From Triops longicaudatus (lineage: Eukaryota; Arthropoda; Branchiopoda; Notostraca; Triopsidae), in NCBI GenBank assembly GCA_022885665.1, contig JAGQDJ010000193.1:1-64000 (forward strand): 64,000 bases of DNA. Reading direction: 5' to 3'. Numbering within the stretch: the first letter of the stretch is position 1; every line of letters begins with the position of its first letter. Made by a program: the position numbers and the translations under genes. Below the pieces are notes generated by a model that ran no database searches, was not told where the DNA came from, and was given only the letters and a program-made list of their open reading frames with translations. Shown here piece after piece: positions 10,401 to 21,525 of this stretch.

Positions 10401-13195
10401 AGTACCAAAACCGGCGCAAAAAAGTTAGCAAAGCATCCCTTCGTGAGCTTGCTACTCCACCTTCCCTTTTAATCCACTGCAAAATCGTCGGAATAACAGT
10501 AGCTGCGTCTCCGCGAGACGCAAAAAACTCCAAGTGCTTAAAATCAGGCCGTTGGAACAACTCTTGAAGTAACAGCGGATAGATGATGCACCGGAAGTGA
10601 TGCATTTCGTGCGAATTTTCTTCGAGGCCCTGAATTTGCTGAGGGGTTAATGGCCGATCCATGTACTGTTCAAACTGACGCAAATATTCCCGGGCAGCTT
10701 TGAGGCTTCCCGAACGCATAACATGGTTCATTTCCGCACGGTCAAACCAGTGGAAAGAGGTTTCACGGACGGAGGGATCTAACCGTCAAGTTCCGTGAAA
10801 CACCCATTTTACAAATAAATGTCACTTTTCTGTCGGTTTTCAACCAAGCTGACTCATTTAGTCACACTTGGGAGAGGAAAAGTTTTTAATCAAGGACAAA
10901 AGTACTCACCAGTAACAGGAAAAGAAGCGTCAAAACCCAGCACCGGGGAAGCTACGGGTTTTGTCGCAGGACTGTCCAAAAAATCTAAATCTGCCAACAA
11001 ATCTGTTGCAGCTGGCTTAACTGCTTTGGGAGGCACGGTCTCGAACACTGCGCCAAAGTCAGCGAAAGAATCAGTCTCCTGGGCTGCGGCTGCATTTGGC
11101 CTAAACATCCACAAATTAATAAAACATTCAAATATGTTTTCAACTTTTATAAAGGTAACCACCACAATCACGTAACAAATAAATAAACAGAAGCATAGGG
11201 GGTAAATGTGAGGTAAAATGTTCCCAACATATGTTAACTGATGTGAATAATAAGTTAAAAAAACGAGAGAGAAAATAAAAATGGGAAACTTTTTTTCAGA
11301 AGAACCACGCGACATTTCGGTATATTTTCGTCTTCAGATTTCATGAAAAATGGGAAACGTGAACCGCAAGATCGTTACCTAGTTTCTGAACCGAAGGCAC
11401 TGGTGAAGTCTCCGAAATCGTTAGCAGGCTCGTGAAGTTCATTACTGCCATTGGATACCGCGGCAACAGATGCCGAAGACGCAAACAAATCGTCAAGCAA
11501 GGAAGAACTTTGGGTCTAAGGAAAAATAGATTAATGCCGTTAGAAAAGCATTAAAGAAGGGACGATAAATAAGTCGTCGCATAGAACAAGAGGTATATAC
11601 TTTAGCTGAGGTGGCACTAGGCGTTGGCTGCTCTACACCTTTGTAATGAGCAGCTGCTCCCAAATCGATTTTTTTCACAACTTTAGTTTTCGACTCTTTG
11701 GGGAAATCACTACCAATATGCCCAAGGCTATGAATAGGAGAAACCGACGACAACTCTTCTCGTCTTTCTTCATCATCGCGGTACTCACTTTCTACTCTTT
11801 TCTCTACCTCGGAAAACCCATCCTCATTGCTATGTAAGCAATAAGATTGAAATACTGATTAATTTACGAGAATGCGTAGTAGAATTTAAAAAGCTTACCT
11901 AAGATCGGACGAGTCGTCCCCAGTTTTCCGCCTACTGATTCGTGCATCCCAATCACTAGTGGTGGTGTCATCTTTTCGAGACCATTTGCCATCATCCCAA
12001 CCCGCACCTTGTCAAAGGAAGTCAATTAATAAACTTGGGAGATTGCTAACCAAGTGACGATAACAAAAAAATGTCGACCGTCGATGTAGAAATTTACTTG
12101 GAAGAAACTTGTCAAATTCATGAAACACACCGTTGATATTGTCAATCATTAGCACATTTCCTCACAGTTTAATTACATTAATGATTGTAATTGTAGAGCG
12201 ATGCAATGTCGATCATGAATGAGACACAACAACCTCTTCACTGGTTCTTACTTGATGCTCTGTAGCCCATTCCCATGCCTAAGGCGTCGTTGGACATCCC
12301 AACGTACTTATCTTTATTCTTTTTCGCTTTTTTACGTTCCTCGCGTAGTTTATCGTCATCCTGAATAAAGTCAATCATTTCCTTAACTTTGTGCCTACGA
12401 GAAGAAAATGGTAATTAGTACAGAAATGGGCTGCGTGAAATGTTTGAGCATACCGAATGTTAATGCCTTGGTCCCTTCCCAATTCGTCTATGCAAGTATA
12501 GTTCTCAAGTCCTCTTAAATCATACACATGTTCCCGAGCTGAGGTAACTACTCTTTCAGAGCCATTTCTGACTAAGTAGTGCAAAAGTAGAAGTGACTTG
12601 TAAGTCCGTCTCCAGTTTTTCCTGTCTTGCAACATGCGTTTCCAAAGCATGCCCATAACTTCAGGGAATTGTTCATATGTAAAAGTGGCTTGGGCTATCT
12701 CTTGCATCAAGGCACCTTTAGAACTGATGGTTAGTACTGTGAAAAATACTCAAATAGTTCGTCAAGTAAACCTGCTGGTCCCCAAGCTTCGTCATTGGTT
12801 GCTTCGCGCACTTTGGCTTCCGTTTCCGTGTAATTCATAACCACATTCGTCCTGTTGAAAGGAACAAAGGCAAATCGTATCATCAGAAGGGATAATTGAA
12901 CTGATTAACATCAAGGTCGAATGAAAGTTTACGTGGCAATTGCGACCTCGATCCTGAAATTGAGATATTTGTTCGAAAATCAACATTTTCTGTAATAAGA
13001 AAGGAAAATATACAAAAAGTATTTTGATGTGCTACTAATGTCCATGGTCGCTTTCTCACTTACCATGTCCTATATATTTTTTTTTTTTTACTCATCTTCA
13101 ATAATAACAAACTTTGTTTACATAATAAAACTGAGATTTTCTACACTGACTTACACTTTATCGGCCAACTCGCGCACTTTCCAAAGCCCAATCAT
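7409..13195 (-). CDS. CLINT1: Clathrin interactor 1 / epsinR (ENTH-domain adaptor)
   Basis: Eleven exons: 13195-13155, 12851-12772, 12715-12454, 12394-12252, 12007-11899, 11829-11601, 11515-11379, 11100-10910, 8100-7988, 7933-7741, 7617-7409. They join in phase to 568 aa (human is about 625). Residues about 5-160 are an ENTH domain (WKVRELADKV, then YEQFPEVM, NGSERVVTSAREHVYDLR, DQGINIR) of the epsinR, not epsin-1, subtype. The tail has a clathrin-box-like SLLDDLF. It also has gamma-ear-type acidic Phe motifs (DFGDF, FADFGAVF), then WSDLGISINLDNLS and a Gly/Met/Pro-rich end, as in the family. Known role: binds PI4P membranes, AP-1, clathrin and SNAREs at the trans-Golgi/endosome. The AP-1 gamma gene is 8 kb away. 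The intron between exons 8 and 9 (8101-10909) contains TELO2. Donors and acceptors are GT-AG; the exon 9 donor GTAAAT was chosen because only it keeps the frame. Confidence 0.93.
8236..10731 (-). CDS. TELO2: TELO2/Tel2, PIKK-stabilising TTT complex subunit, intronless and nested
   Basis: One open frame of 831 aa (human about 837). The N-terminal two thirds is helical and repeat-like. An acidic linker near residue 490 holds DSDDE, the type of CK2-phosphorylated site that the PIH1D1 subunit of R2TP recognises in TELO2. It is followed by a YLRD segment and the Telomere_reg-2 region (YERNFTLAHRLEMCDILATA, then SNRFAPLAGDFFFPL). Family role: with TTI1 and TTI2, delivers mTOR, ATM, ATR and related kinases to HSP90 for folding. 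The start at 10731 is the first Met after an in-frame stop about 60 nt upstream (a few sense codons intervene), and it has an A-rich context. The gene sits wholly within a CLINT1 intron on the same strand. Vertebrate TELO2 has many introns; this copy has none. No poly-A tail remnant is visible downstream. Confidence 0.93.
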   Translation of the reverse strand: MNHVMRSGSLKAAREYLRQFEQYMDRPLTPQQIQGLEENSHEMHHFRCIIYPLLLQELFQRPDFKHLEFFASRGDAATVIPTILQWIKREGGVASSRRDALLTFLRRFWYSDVVTETMMRHSLPVFQHSVQEGEENWIQQLLALPEIIANAWGMAMPGWVRPVAFGRNLARHLIQSFVLLGFCAQNGTSISMKVLAEAASVAIQRSPNVSDVLEPLLKGLSIWTRQDFLARRLVARFVQHLPDRVLGRFVSYCAQCAKSAEQFTLLVGGAYLENEQKSRVKQRITSQLLLCPLSTKFDDNARMLRNLIGYLSRSFPGDSYWQAALQVLQVWADPTALQVSPPVQHLYCSQALLLFVSEKPTERTELELVAGKLLRIVLEGVRRHLQVAEAGTRAQGMLVAQVWTKLLRPEAPTPEFPIPPTDLVRDLKKLAEPVTKDVWQDDQDVEDFVEHLKAEEVQSVLAPDKKKFSEVVAATEDKASKLKIDEVSVELDSDDEFEAYDVSEESLATVKKPLVYLRDIFDFVGKENETDAVALEEQALAQGETVIKAQLPLDDPQLVERLLSLFLHWCNRFNLPSFEEKRREMLVAVVEAQPITSSRYLCSAVYERNFTLAHRLEMCDILATAAQRLAQIPSCDAPDEKTLGIIGSAAEKPSWKLEVERRLALKTRRFFPSQRSSTKAKIASNRFAPLAGDFFFPLASKVGLAAEYLQWEEDDHILLTQVLLTLATILEVSGAGSHVRKMAPVLAELVWYWRCHPEATVRRAVLWTWLQLVRSLKESELLHAEFLDVEQVGEWRNWLVSVIERDTDPQMHHMATMGVAFLKASLLETVN

Positions 13196-13396
13196 GGTTG
13201 CACGTAATAAGATTCGCACTCAAACAACAATAATATACAAGGATGACCCGGATAACCAGCGATAAACAACAGGTGGAATATTTAGGATTCGGCCATAGTC
13301 ATAAGACAGTTCCGTGAGCTTACGCTACTGACACCAAGCGGACACTAGTAACATAAGAATATGTGTCGGAACGAATGAAATTGTGACATGTGTATA

Positions 13397-15042
13397 TTAT
13401 AATTCCGGAAGTCCCTTAATGCCGCACACAGTCATTAGTAGGTTATACACGTATAGTATACATTTTACTAAAACAATGCGCGAATGCAACAAATGGATAT
13501 CAGACTCCCGGGAAATGGTTTCCTGTAACGAAATAAAGATGTTAAAAAGTATAAATTTACTGTCATCCATGCGAAACTACACGAACGACTGAATTACCGT
13601 GATGCGCACACTGCTATAGTACAAACTAAATTTCCGGCTCAGGAGAACTAGAAAACTAGGTAGTTTATGCGTATCAATTCTTCCTTTTTCCGCGGACGAT
13701 ACAACATCCCGGAGAACGGGGAACACCCTGATGATGAAGTCCTTGATGAGAGCTTGCTCCTCCTATTTACATATTTTTCTGCACATCAAGCTCAGTACAA
13801 TTAAACTCACGTTAAATTACCTCTCCATCCAAAATCCGCAATTTAACTTCATTTAACGAGGAAAAATCTGGATAGATACCCGATAACACCATTGCTTTAT
13901 AACGCTCCAATATACCGGATATTCTCGCTCGGTTATACATGATCGAAACAGCGTCTGTCATTTAAGCTTGAAATCAAACTCCGAGAATTTTTATGTATAT
14001 ATCTCATTCCCAAGTAGCACACTTACTAAAAAGATACGTACATAAGCCGTTCAATTTTAGTCGGATTTTCTAAGACGTAAATTTTGAGGACATTAGCATA
14101 AGAAACGAACGTATATTAGGCCAAGAAAAAAATACGTAATGAAAACACATAGCAGATGTCCGTAAGATGAAACGAACATGATGAAAAAATATCTACTACA
14201 CGTGCCTATGGTGCATTATAACATTTTTTAACTAATAAACGTTTATTACACGTTTATTACCGGAAAAATTTAAAAATCTGTAAAAAAAAATGCTAGTACA
14301 GAAAAAAACATGAATGAAAGTTTGTGGACACGATATTAGAACGTTTTATAGACCTATAATAGGTATAATTTATAGACTTATTACGTAGGCCTGTATATTT
14401 AGACGAATACAGTTCGTTTGTTATATATAAACATACGTGTGCTACTTGGGTTAACGGTTTTGACTTTACCTTTCAATGCTGAGCTTTTGGCGTAATCAAA
14501 ATCGGACGGATTTTTCAGCACAAGACTCATGCTTTTGCCAGGCTTCACATACAACATTTCGTACTGCAGAACTGCTCTAGTTAGAGTCTCCTCGTAATCA
14601 TTGTTTATGGTCGCTACATTCCTCCTCGCTTCTGTTGAAAGGTGAATGTATTTTTCTCTTAGCCTAATTAAAATATGCATTAATACGTTGCAGTACTACA
14701 CATGAAGATTAACCTTCTATAATCGACGGCTTGTAGAACGGATTCCTTTTTGCCTGTCTCTCCATTAAGTACAGGACCAACTGAAATGCTTCCATTATTT
14801 TCGCATGTACTGACAATTGCAGAAGCATCTGCCCTTGCTACCGAATCATTATTAATGTTACTTAGAACACAGTTCAGTCGTTTAAGCGTATTGGTCACAA
14901 CCGCAGCACGGAATTCTGTCAGACCACAGTTCTCAGCTAAATCTGCAAAACTGTTGATGTTTAACAATGCACTTGAAAAATTACTATCCAGTGCAATTGT
15001 CGCAAGACTTTCATACTGTAACCAATGCTCTTGTTTTAACAT
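13397..15042 (-). CDS. DALRD3: DALR anticodon-binding domain protein 3 (short form)
   Basis: Five exons: 15042-14714, 14663-14470, 13954-13821, 13762-13598, 13522-13397. All join in phase to 315 aa. The C-terminal half matches DALRD3: TRAVLQYEML, then SIMYNRARISGILERYKAMV, LSGIYPDF, a LPSFLVLLSRKFSLYYSSVRI segment (typical DALR helix) and a final GIKGLPEL. The human protein is about 543 aa, so much of its N-terminal arginyl-tRNA-synthetase-like part is absent. The region upstream of 15042 shows no further coding sequence before TECPR1 ends. Known role in humans: partner of METTL2A for 3-methylcytidine in tRNA-Arg. The N-terminal about 110 residues are not clearly alignable by eye, so the exact start is less certain. 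The stop is only 201 bp upstream of the CLINT1 start on the same strand. Confidence 0.8.
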
Positions 15043-15456
15043 ATTCCAATGAAAAGTTTGTGTTTAAATCAAAGCGTACTTTTTTTAACGAGCAGCAGCT
15101 ATTTGGTTTCTTGCTTATTGTGTACGTACAAAATGAAACACGTGTAGGTTATAAACACAGTAGCTAATAAACAAACTGGGTCGATATTAAACAGTAGCGA
15201 TAATAATATCTAAGTGTCTGGCGCGAGTTTACGTGACTCCGATTAGTCACGCACGTCTATCAAATTTTTCCAATAATATAGTTTCTCTTTTCAAGGCAGG
15301 AACGCATCATGCAATAAAAACAGGCATAACTTCAATACATCTGGTACAAAGCCAGCATAAGTAAAAATAAACTTTACTTGGTATTTCTGAAGTTAAAAGC
15401 TAACTATAATTAAACTAGCTAGAATTATCAGAAAATAAGCCGCTTAGAAATTTTAA
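15043..15456. other. Intergenic, TECPR1 3' end to DALRD3 start
   Basis: About 410 bp of AT-rich sequence between two minus-strand genes. It must hold the TECPR1 3' UTR and the DALRD3 promoter. I found neither a clear AATAAA on the minus strand nor a TATA box. Confidence 0.6.
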
Positions 15457-18400
15457 TCACTCAAATGCTTGGGCGAAAACAGCTGCCCAGCAGCCCCCGA
15501 CTCCATATTCCCATCCCAAACCTTCTCGACAAGATTCGGTGATCCCTTTGCGTTTGCATAACACTCCAGTCCAGCCAGGCCTGGGCGTCCCGTCCAAGGC
15601 GTCGCAAACGCACCATACCTAAGAGGAAAAACCGAGATTGTTTCTTTTCTTCTGTTGATTGGGAACGAAAAAAAAAAGTTTTTACTTGATCTTGAGGGCC
15701 AACGCTGAGATGTACAATTCCTGCAGCGATCCATTTCCATGAAGTACCTTCGGGGAACAACGGTGCGACTTCTTGGCGGCAGTACAATTTACGATCTTTC
15801 GACACTGCCCACACGCTACTTTTCCCAACGGATATCTGACTCAGCACTGCTCCTTCAGGTCTATCAATAGGAAGCCACGAAATCCCTTAAAAAAAAGCAA
15901 TGGTTGAAACGTGCCACTCGACGTGGGCTATCTTATTTAACTGAAGTTATTGGTGTGTTTTTTTTTTCTACCTGTTGGTTTCTGATTACTGACACCATAG
16001 CGCCAAGAAGCCGTACCAGTATCTGTGATGGCCCAGACTCTTTTGTTTCCTCCTACAGAGATGCTCCGGAACTTGTATTCACTGGAAACGTGTTCCCATT
16101 CTTCGCCCTAGAGATGATGCAGAAAGAAAGGAAAAGAAAGTAGCCATTGAGTAAATTAGGAGTATTAAATGGGACTAACCAACGGACAATGCTTCGTCAC
16201 ACCCACACGTCGAAGAACATCGCCATTGGATGCTATAGCCCAAATGTCGACTGGTGATCCGTCACCGGGATGGTCTACCTAATAATATATCGAAAAGGAT
16301 GAGTGGTCTCAGTTTTCACAAATTACAATCCTACAGATATGAAACACATTATTAAGACTGCATTTTGCAAAATGGTTGCGAAATGAAAATAGGAGAACGT
16401 GAACTTAGCTAAGACCGTACCTGCATTGATACGTCGAGAAATTTGGTAATTCCTAACGCAGTCCAGGGTCCAGAAGTCTGTATTTGACATTTACGGTACC
16501 AGCGGCGACGCCTCACATAATCTAACAAACCTTTATAGCCATGGAAATTCGCCGGGAAGTCAGTTGCATACTGCCAGCCTTCTTTGTCTACGCCTTCGGG
16601 ACAATGATAATCAATGCACCAGTCCGACACCTAAGAGCAAAAGCCATGGAAAGAAAAGGACAAACGGCCGTTGCTTCGTACCCAAGTCCAGTGAACGGAA
16701 GGCAATTTTGTAATTTCCTTGGTGCATTGTTTACGTCCTGATCGGTCGGACCAGCTATAGCGATCAGTCGGAAGTCCACGGGACGAAAAACCCGTCAACG
16801 GATTCCAACGCTGGTTTTCATAAATGTATACGTATCGAGTATCCGTCATTGGCTGGATGTTCCCTACGATCTGGACGCCTTTAATGAAAACTGTATTATA
16901 ATTTTCGATAGTAATGCTCATGCAATAAAGCAGTCCATAACTATGCGAAAGGTCAGTGTGAATGACTAATGAACAAAATATGACAACTAACCTTTTAATG
17001 CCAAACCCCCGTATCCACCCGAATGTACCCATAGTGTTCCATCGTATCCCAAGCCCCAAACAACGCCCGCTTTAGAAGAAGCCACATGCCTGAGATGTCC
17101 ACCTGTTTGTCGCCAAACCATAGACGAGAGAGATGCGCGCGCCTAAACGATAACAAACATTGTATTTGCGACACAACCGACAGCTAAATGACGGAGCAAT
17201 AGAATGGTTGTTTTTACCGGCAAACTACGATAATGAACCGATTCTGTAAGGAATGAGCCTTTAATCGACAAGTGAGTCACTTGCTCGAAGGGAAGTCTAT
17301 GTCTATATTCTGCGAACAGGTCTCCGTTAACGTATATCTATATGAAAGTATCAATTAGTAAATATTACTGTATGACAACGTGCGAATATCGTAACATCAA
17401 AATGAAGTTTCCTTGACACTATGTAAACCAGGATAAAAGGAATAAGGAGGTTCCCTACAAAATAATAAAATAAACTGCGAGAATCTTATTACTAGAAAGC
17501 TGGTTATCGGACCAGCGAGGATAGTTTCAAAAACAAGATGTATTTTTACGTGATAAGACTCCTCGAAGCACACTATAACGACTTGCACTGGTTCTCCCAA
17601 GACGAAAGGCATATCTCCATGACGCTCCTCTTCGCCCCATACACCTCCTATTTGACTGTTACGGACCACGCCGATATAGAGGGGGCCAAACCGTGGGTTG
17701 ATGTGTAGTGCCACGTCTCGAACGGCAAAGGATATTTCACTGGTCTGAGGTAATATCCCACATTGCAGGTTTATGGAAAACCTTTCGGCTGTGCTGGGTA
17801 CAGTTCCCCGAATTAGAACACTTCCTTCTGGGCATAAACCAGATCTCAGAGGTATTATAAGAGGCGTCGGCGCTCCATTTAAAGGAAAGCACGTCGTATG
17901 GAATGCTGGACCACTATCGTTACCCTGTATGCATAATTTGACCGAAGACTTATTATCATTTAAGGTGAACCGTACATGACGAATATATATTTCACCTCAC
18001 TGCTGGGTTTGTCGGAAGTAAACACGTCTCCACGAGCAGTAATTGCCCATACTGCTTGGGGATCAGGAGCACCTTTCAGTCCCTTCACTTGTAAGACAGC
18101 TACCGAAACATAAGCAGATTAATACATAATTTAATTAAATCTACGCTTATTTTACATTGATTTTAGAACTAATTCACTATTCTACCTTGCGTAAGCTGTG
18201 CCGTCCAATCCTCTAGTTCTCCATCGCTGGAAAAAGACAACCTGATAGGAAGAGTCTGGAAACAAGTCTGCCTTTCAGTGTAAATGGCTAACACCGAACG
18301 ACTTTGCTCAACTCCCAATGGCACCATGCACGTTATTTCAGATAAGCTAACTTGTATCCTTTTCTTCTTCCCTAGCGCTTCAATACGCAATGATCCAGCT

Positions 18401-21056
18401 TCTGCCCAAACTCCTGAACTGGAGCTTTGTCCTTCTGTTCCAACCGCTTCCATTTCAACCACACAAGATGTCCATCCTACACCGTCAACCTCCCAACGAG
18501 CTTGACCCGTCTTGACCCAGCCAGATCTGTTTTTTATTACTATTATTATTTTAAAATTATCAAGTAAATTGCGACACATGAAGAAAGGAAAGCTATGTGA
18601 TATTACCTTGCCAATGCCGGTTCGTAGGAAGCATAATTCTCCATTTGCTCGCGTTTCCTTGCCGCCAACTGTTCTAAAATATTTGACCGCCACTGTTCGG
18701 TCGATTGCACGTTGTGCTGACTAAAATACTTGGCTGCGAACCTGGATGGGTAGTTTGTTACAAGCGTGAAATCAACTCTTAAAATATTGTGTCGTACCAA
18801 TCAGGCGCCTGACCAGGGTCAACCTTGCAACTACCCGCTGCCAGCCAGACCCAGTCCGTTTGAGACAACTGATGACTGCTCGCACCTTCCTGAAAAAGCA
18901 TATCGTCCAGCTTTTGGCGATAACCCAGTGACGTATCCTCGCTAATGGAACTTCTATAGCTCCCAACCTCGGTCTCTGGTGCGTCATCCGTTGGCAAAAC
19001 GTAAGAAGAATTTGGCTCTGAAATGTCCGGTAATGCCAAATTGTCCACACTTGAGGCATTGCTAAATGTGCGAACATCACACGTGATTTTTTGCCAGTGT
19101 TTTCCACTCAGTTCACTCGGTAAAACCCCTGTCCGCATATAAATACCTCGATCTTCCGCATCGATTGCAAATACCTTAAAATGACAAAACACCTCTTAAA
19201 TGCTGAAAAATTACACTATTACTAACACGAGAAGGGGCAAAACAAGGGTAAATTTTCGAAACCAAAGTCGCGAATACTCGCGTAAACTAAACTGGAAGAA
19301 GGGAAATTATCTACGCATAATTTATCTTTCCCAAATTTTCTTCATTTCTACTATTTCTTCCTATCATTATTTTTTTCGGTACTTGTTTCTCATTTTTTTT
19401 TTAGTATACTTTGCAAGTTTAACCCTTTTTTTCAGAATTTCAAATGATTCTTAAACTTTTTCTAACTTGATCGCCGGCTCCGAGCGCCAGAACAGTAAAG
19501 CAGCCAACCATCTCTACCCAGCCGGTGCCAGCTAGTAGGACAGACGATTCCAGATCCGCCTCGCCAACTGCTTGGATGCCTTTTCTAAACCAGGCGGTTC
19601 CTCCTCGTGTAACAGCCCAAACAGCTTTGACCCCAACACAAGCTTGATACAAAGGCACACTTGGATGTGGCGAAGGTACTTCAATCCACTGAGTTCCTTT
19701 TCGATTTTGCCACGTCACACCCATTCGAGCTAGCGCTTTACCATTCCATGCTACCATCCATACTAAGCCAGTTGGACCGACTGATATTTGGCACGCTTCC
19801 CAACCAGCTGGAGTAAGTACGTGTGTCCAGGATGAGCCTTCAGGATTGTTTGCATGCGCCTCCTCTCTAAAGAACGAAGTTATTTACCGATTGAAAGAAT
19901 TTATCATCCATGTGCACGTGTGTCTCCAAAGCGATGGTTACAAGCAACGTTCCCATCGGATGTCCATTAAATAACAAAAGAGAGAATGACAAAATTTAAA
20001 ATAACGTCCAACAAAACGAAACTTTTCAACAGTAACTATAACTGATGATTAGAAAGAGAGGAACAAGGGGAAAAACAACTTACCTAAAATAGACTTGCCC
20101 TTGTACGGTAACAGTCCACACACATAAAAAACCATCCATTACTCCAGGAATGTCTTCTCCTCCGACTGAGACGTCGAGAAAAGGTTCCTGTGATGTAAAA
20201 ATTGCGGAGAATAATCTTCGGCTTGCTAAACAAATAATAAGCAACAGATTCATGCAACTCCAGAAAGGCGCAGACGCTATATATTCTTGATATTTTAACA
20301 CCGCTACCAAAGTTGAGTTGTAAAGGATTTACACAATTGAAAAAATTGGATCCCTGAGAGGTTGTAAAACTTAAACATATAGACAACACTACTTCGAAAA
20401 AAAGAGACGAAATGAGAGAAAGAATGCGTACTTCATTTCTATCTGGATGAACAGGTGGTATGGGAGCCCAGCGATCGTGCGCAATAAACCGACAATTACG
20501 CACCCACTTGCGTCTTCGTACACAAGAATTCCACGATTTACTCGGAAAGTATTGACGAGGAAAGTCTACGGCATAAGTCCAGCCCTATTAAGCAACAGAA
20601 AATAAATATGCGGAGACCGTTTTCCTTTTCTTGGTGAACAAAAGATACCTCGTGATCTAGCACAGCTCCTTCAAATGTGAGATCAAGGTGCCACTCATCT
20701 TCCCAATCCCAAGAGGATGAAGGTAAGGAAATCTGGTCTAAATTCCGCTCCACCAGACCATCAGCACTCGAGAATGCGTACCGGTCTGTCGGTAGTAATC
20801 GATTACAAAATCCGTGGGCTGGATTCCATCTTTGGTTTTCATAAGAAATCTCCTTAATGCGGATAGGTACATCCGTAGCTGTGACGAATAAGTACAACTG
20901 ATGATCCCCTCCTATGGCCCATAAGTACTGTCGGGTTGAGGCAACTCGTTTTAGATCGAGCCCAAAATATGGCAACTCATCCCAAGTACTACTGAAGGTC
21001 GACAGAGTAAATAGTTTTCCTTCACTATTTATTCCAAATAGATTACTACCCGCCAT
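15457..21056 (-). CDS. TECPR1: Tectonin beta-propeller protein 1 with DysF, PH and galectin domains
   Basis: Seventeen exons: 21056-20649, 20584-20432, 20187-20084, 19866-19467, 19174-18798, 18741-18607, 18526-18186, 18099-17996, 17924-17550, 17337-17218, 17142-16992, 16878-16682, 16630-16421, 16278-16180, 16107-15972, 15885-15686, 15618-15457. Product 1223 aa (human about 1165). Order: tectonin repeats; dysferlin-type domain 1 (YENQRWNP...CVRRRKW, about 60-180); tectonin repeats; PH (about 530-640); a galectin CRD (about 690-835) with HINPRF, VVRNS and WGEEER; tectonin repeats; dysferlin-type domain 2 (YENQRWNP...VRRRRW, about 900-1010); tectonin repeats. Known role: cytosolic autophagosome-lysosome tether (ATG5-ATG12, PI4P) that senses sphingomyelin on damaged lysosomes. 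Start 21056 was chosen because it matches family N-termini. An in-frame ATG at 21185 would add a signal-like hydrophobic segment unsuited to a cytosolic protein. Confidence 0.93.
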
Positions 21057-21525
21057 GCTTAACACGTATGTATGCGAAAGGTTTGCATTTTCAACCTGTC
21101 GATACGTCCGACTCACAACCAAGCAACCAAACAACAACAATAAAACGCCGTGAAATCGAAAACCACGAATCGAGCTCAATTTCAATATTTAGGCATTAAC
21201 ATCGATGTTTTGAGAGATATCGTTATCGTAGCGGAGTGTCCGATATTATCAAATTTTTCCACTGGGTGGTTGTTTTCGTTGGCAGAAAATTTAGCGTAAA
21301 GTTCGTTTTATTGTGAGTAAATTATTTACTTAAGCTCAGTATTAAATCGAAGGTAAAGGAACAAGTACATGCTGCGTCGCAGCTTTTATTTTTTCTGTCT
21401 TTCTTGCAGATTATATACTACCGCATCCATACACCTGGTCGTTATCAGGAACTTACCTGTTTGTTTTGCTTTGCGTAATGCGTTTATTCTAAATTGAAGC
21501 TATTGCGTACAACTATTGACTTAAA
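21057..21525. promoter_or_regulatory. Shared divergent promoter region TECPR1 / AP1G1
   Basis: The two coding starts point away from each other with 469 bp between them (340 bp if the longer TECPR1 frame is used). No other gene fits in between, so both 5' UTRs and core promoters must lie here. I cannot assign individual factor sites. That it works as one bidirectional promoter is inference from geometry. Confidence 0.6.

Noticed and set aside
20653..21185. TECPR1 with an N-terminal signal peptide (longer start at 21185)
   Set aside because: The protein family is cytosolic and its N-terminus aligns with the internal Met at 21056, so the upstream hydrophobic stretch is probably 5' UTR.
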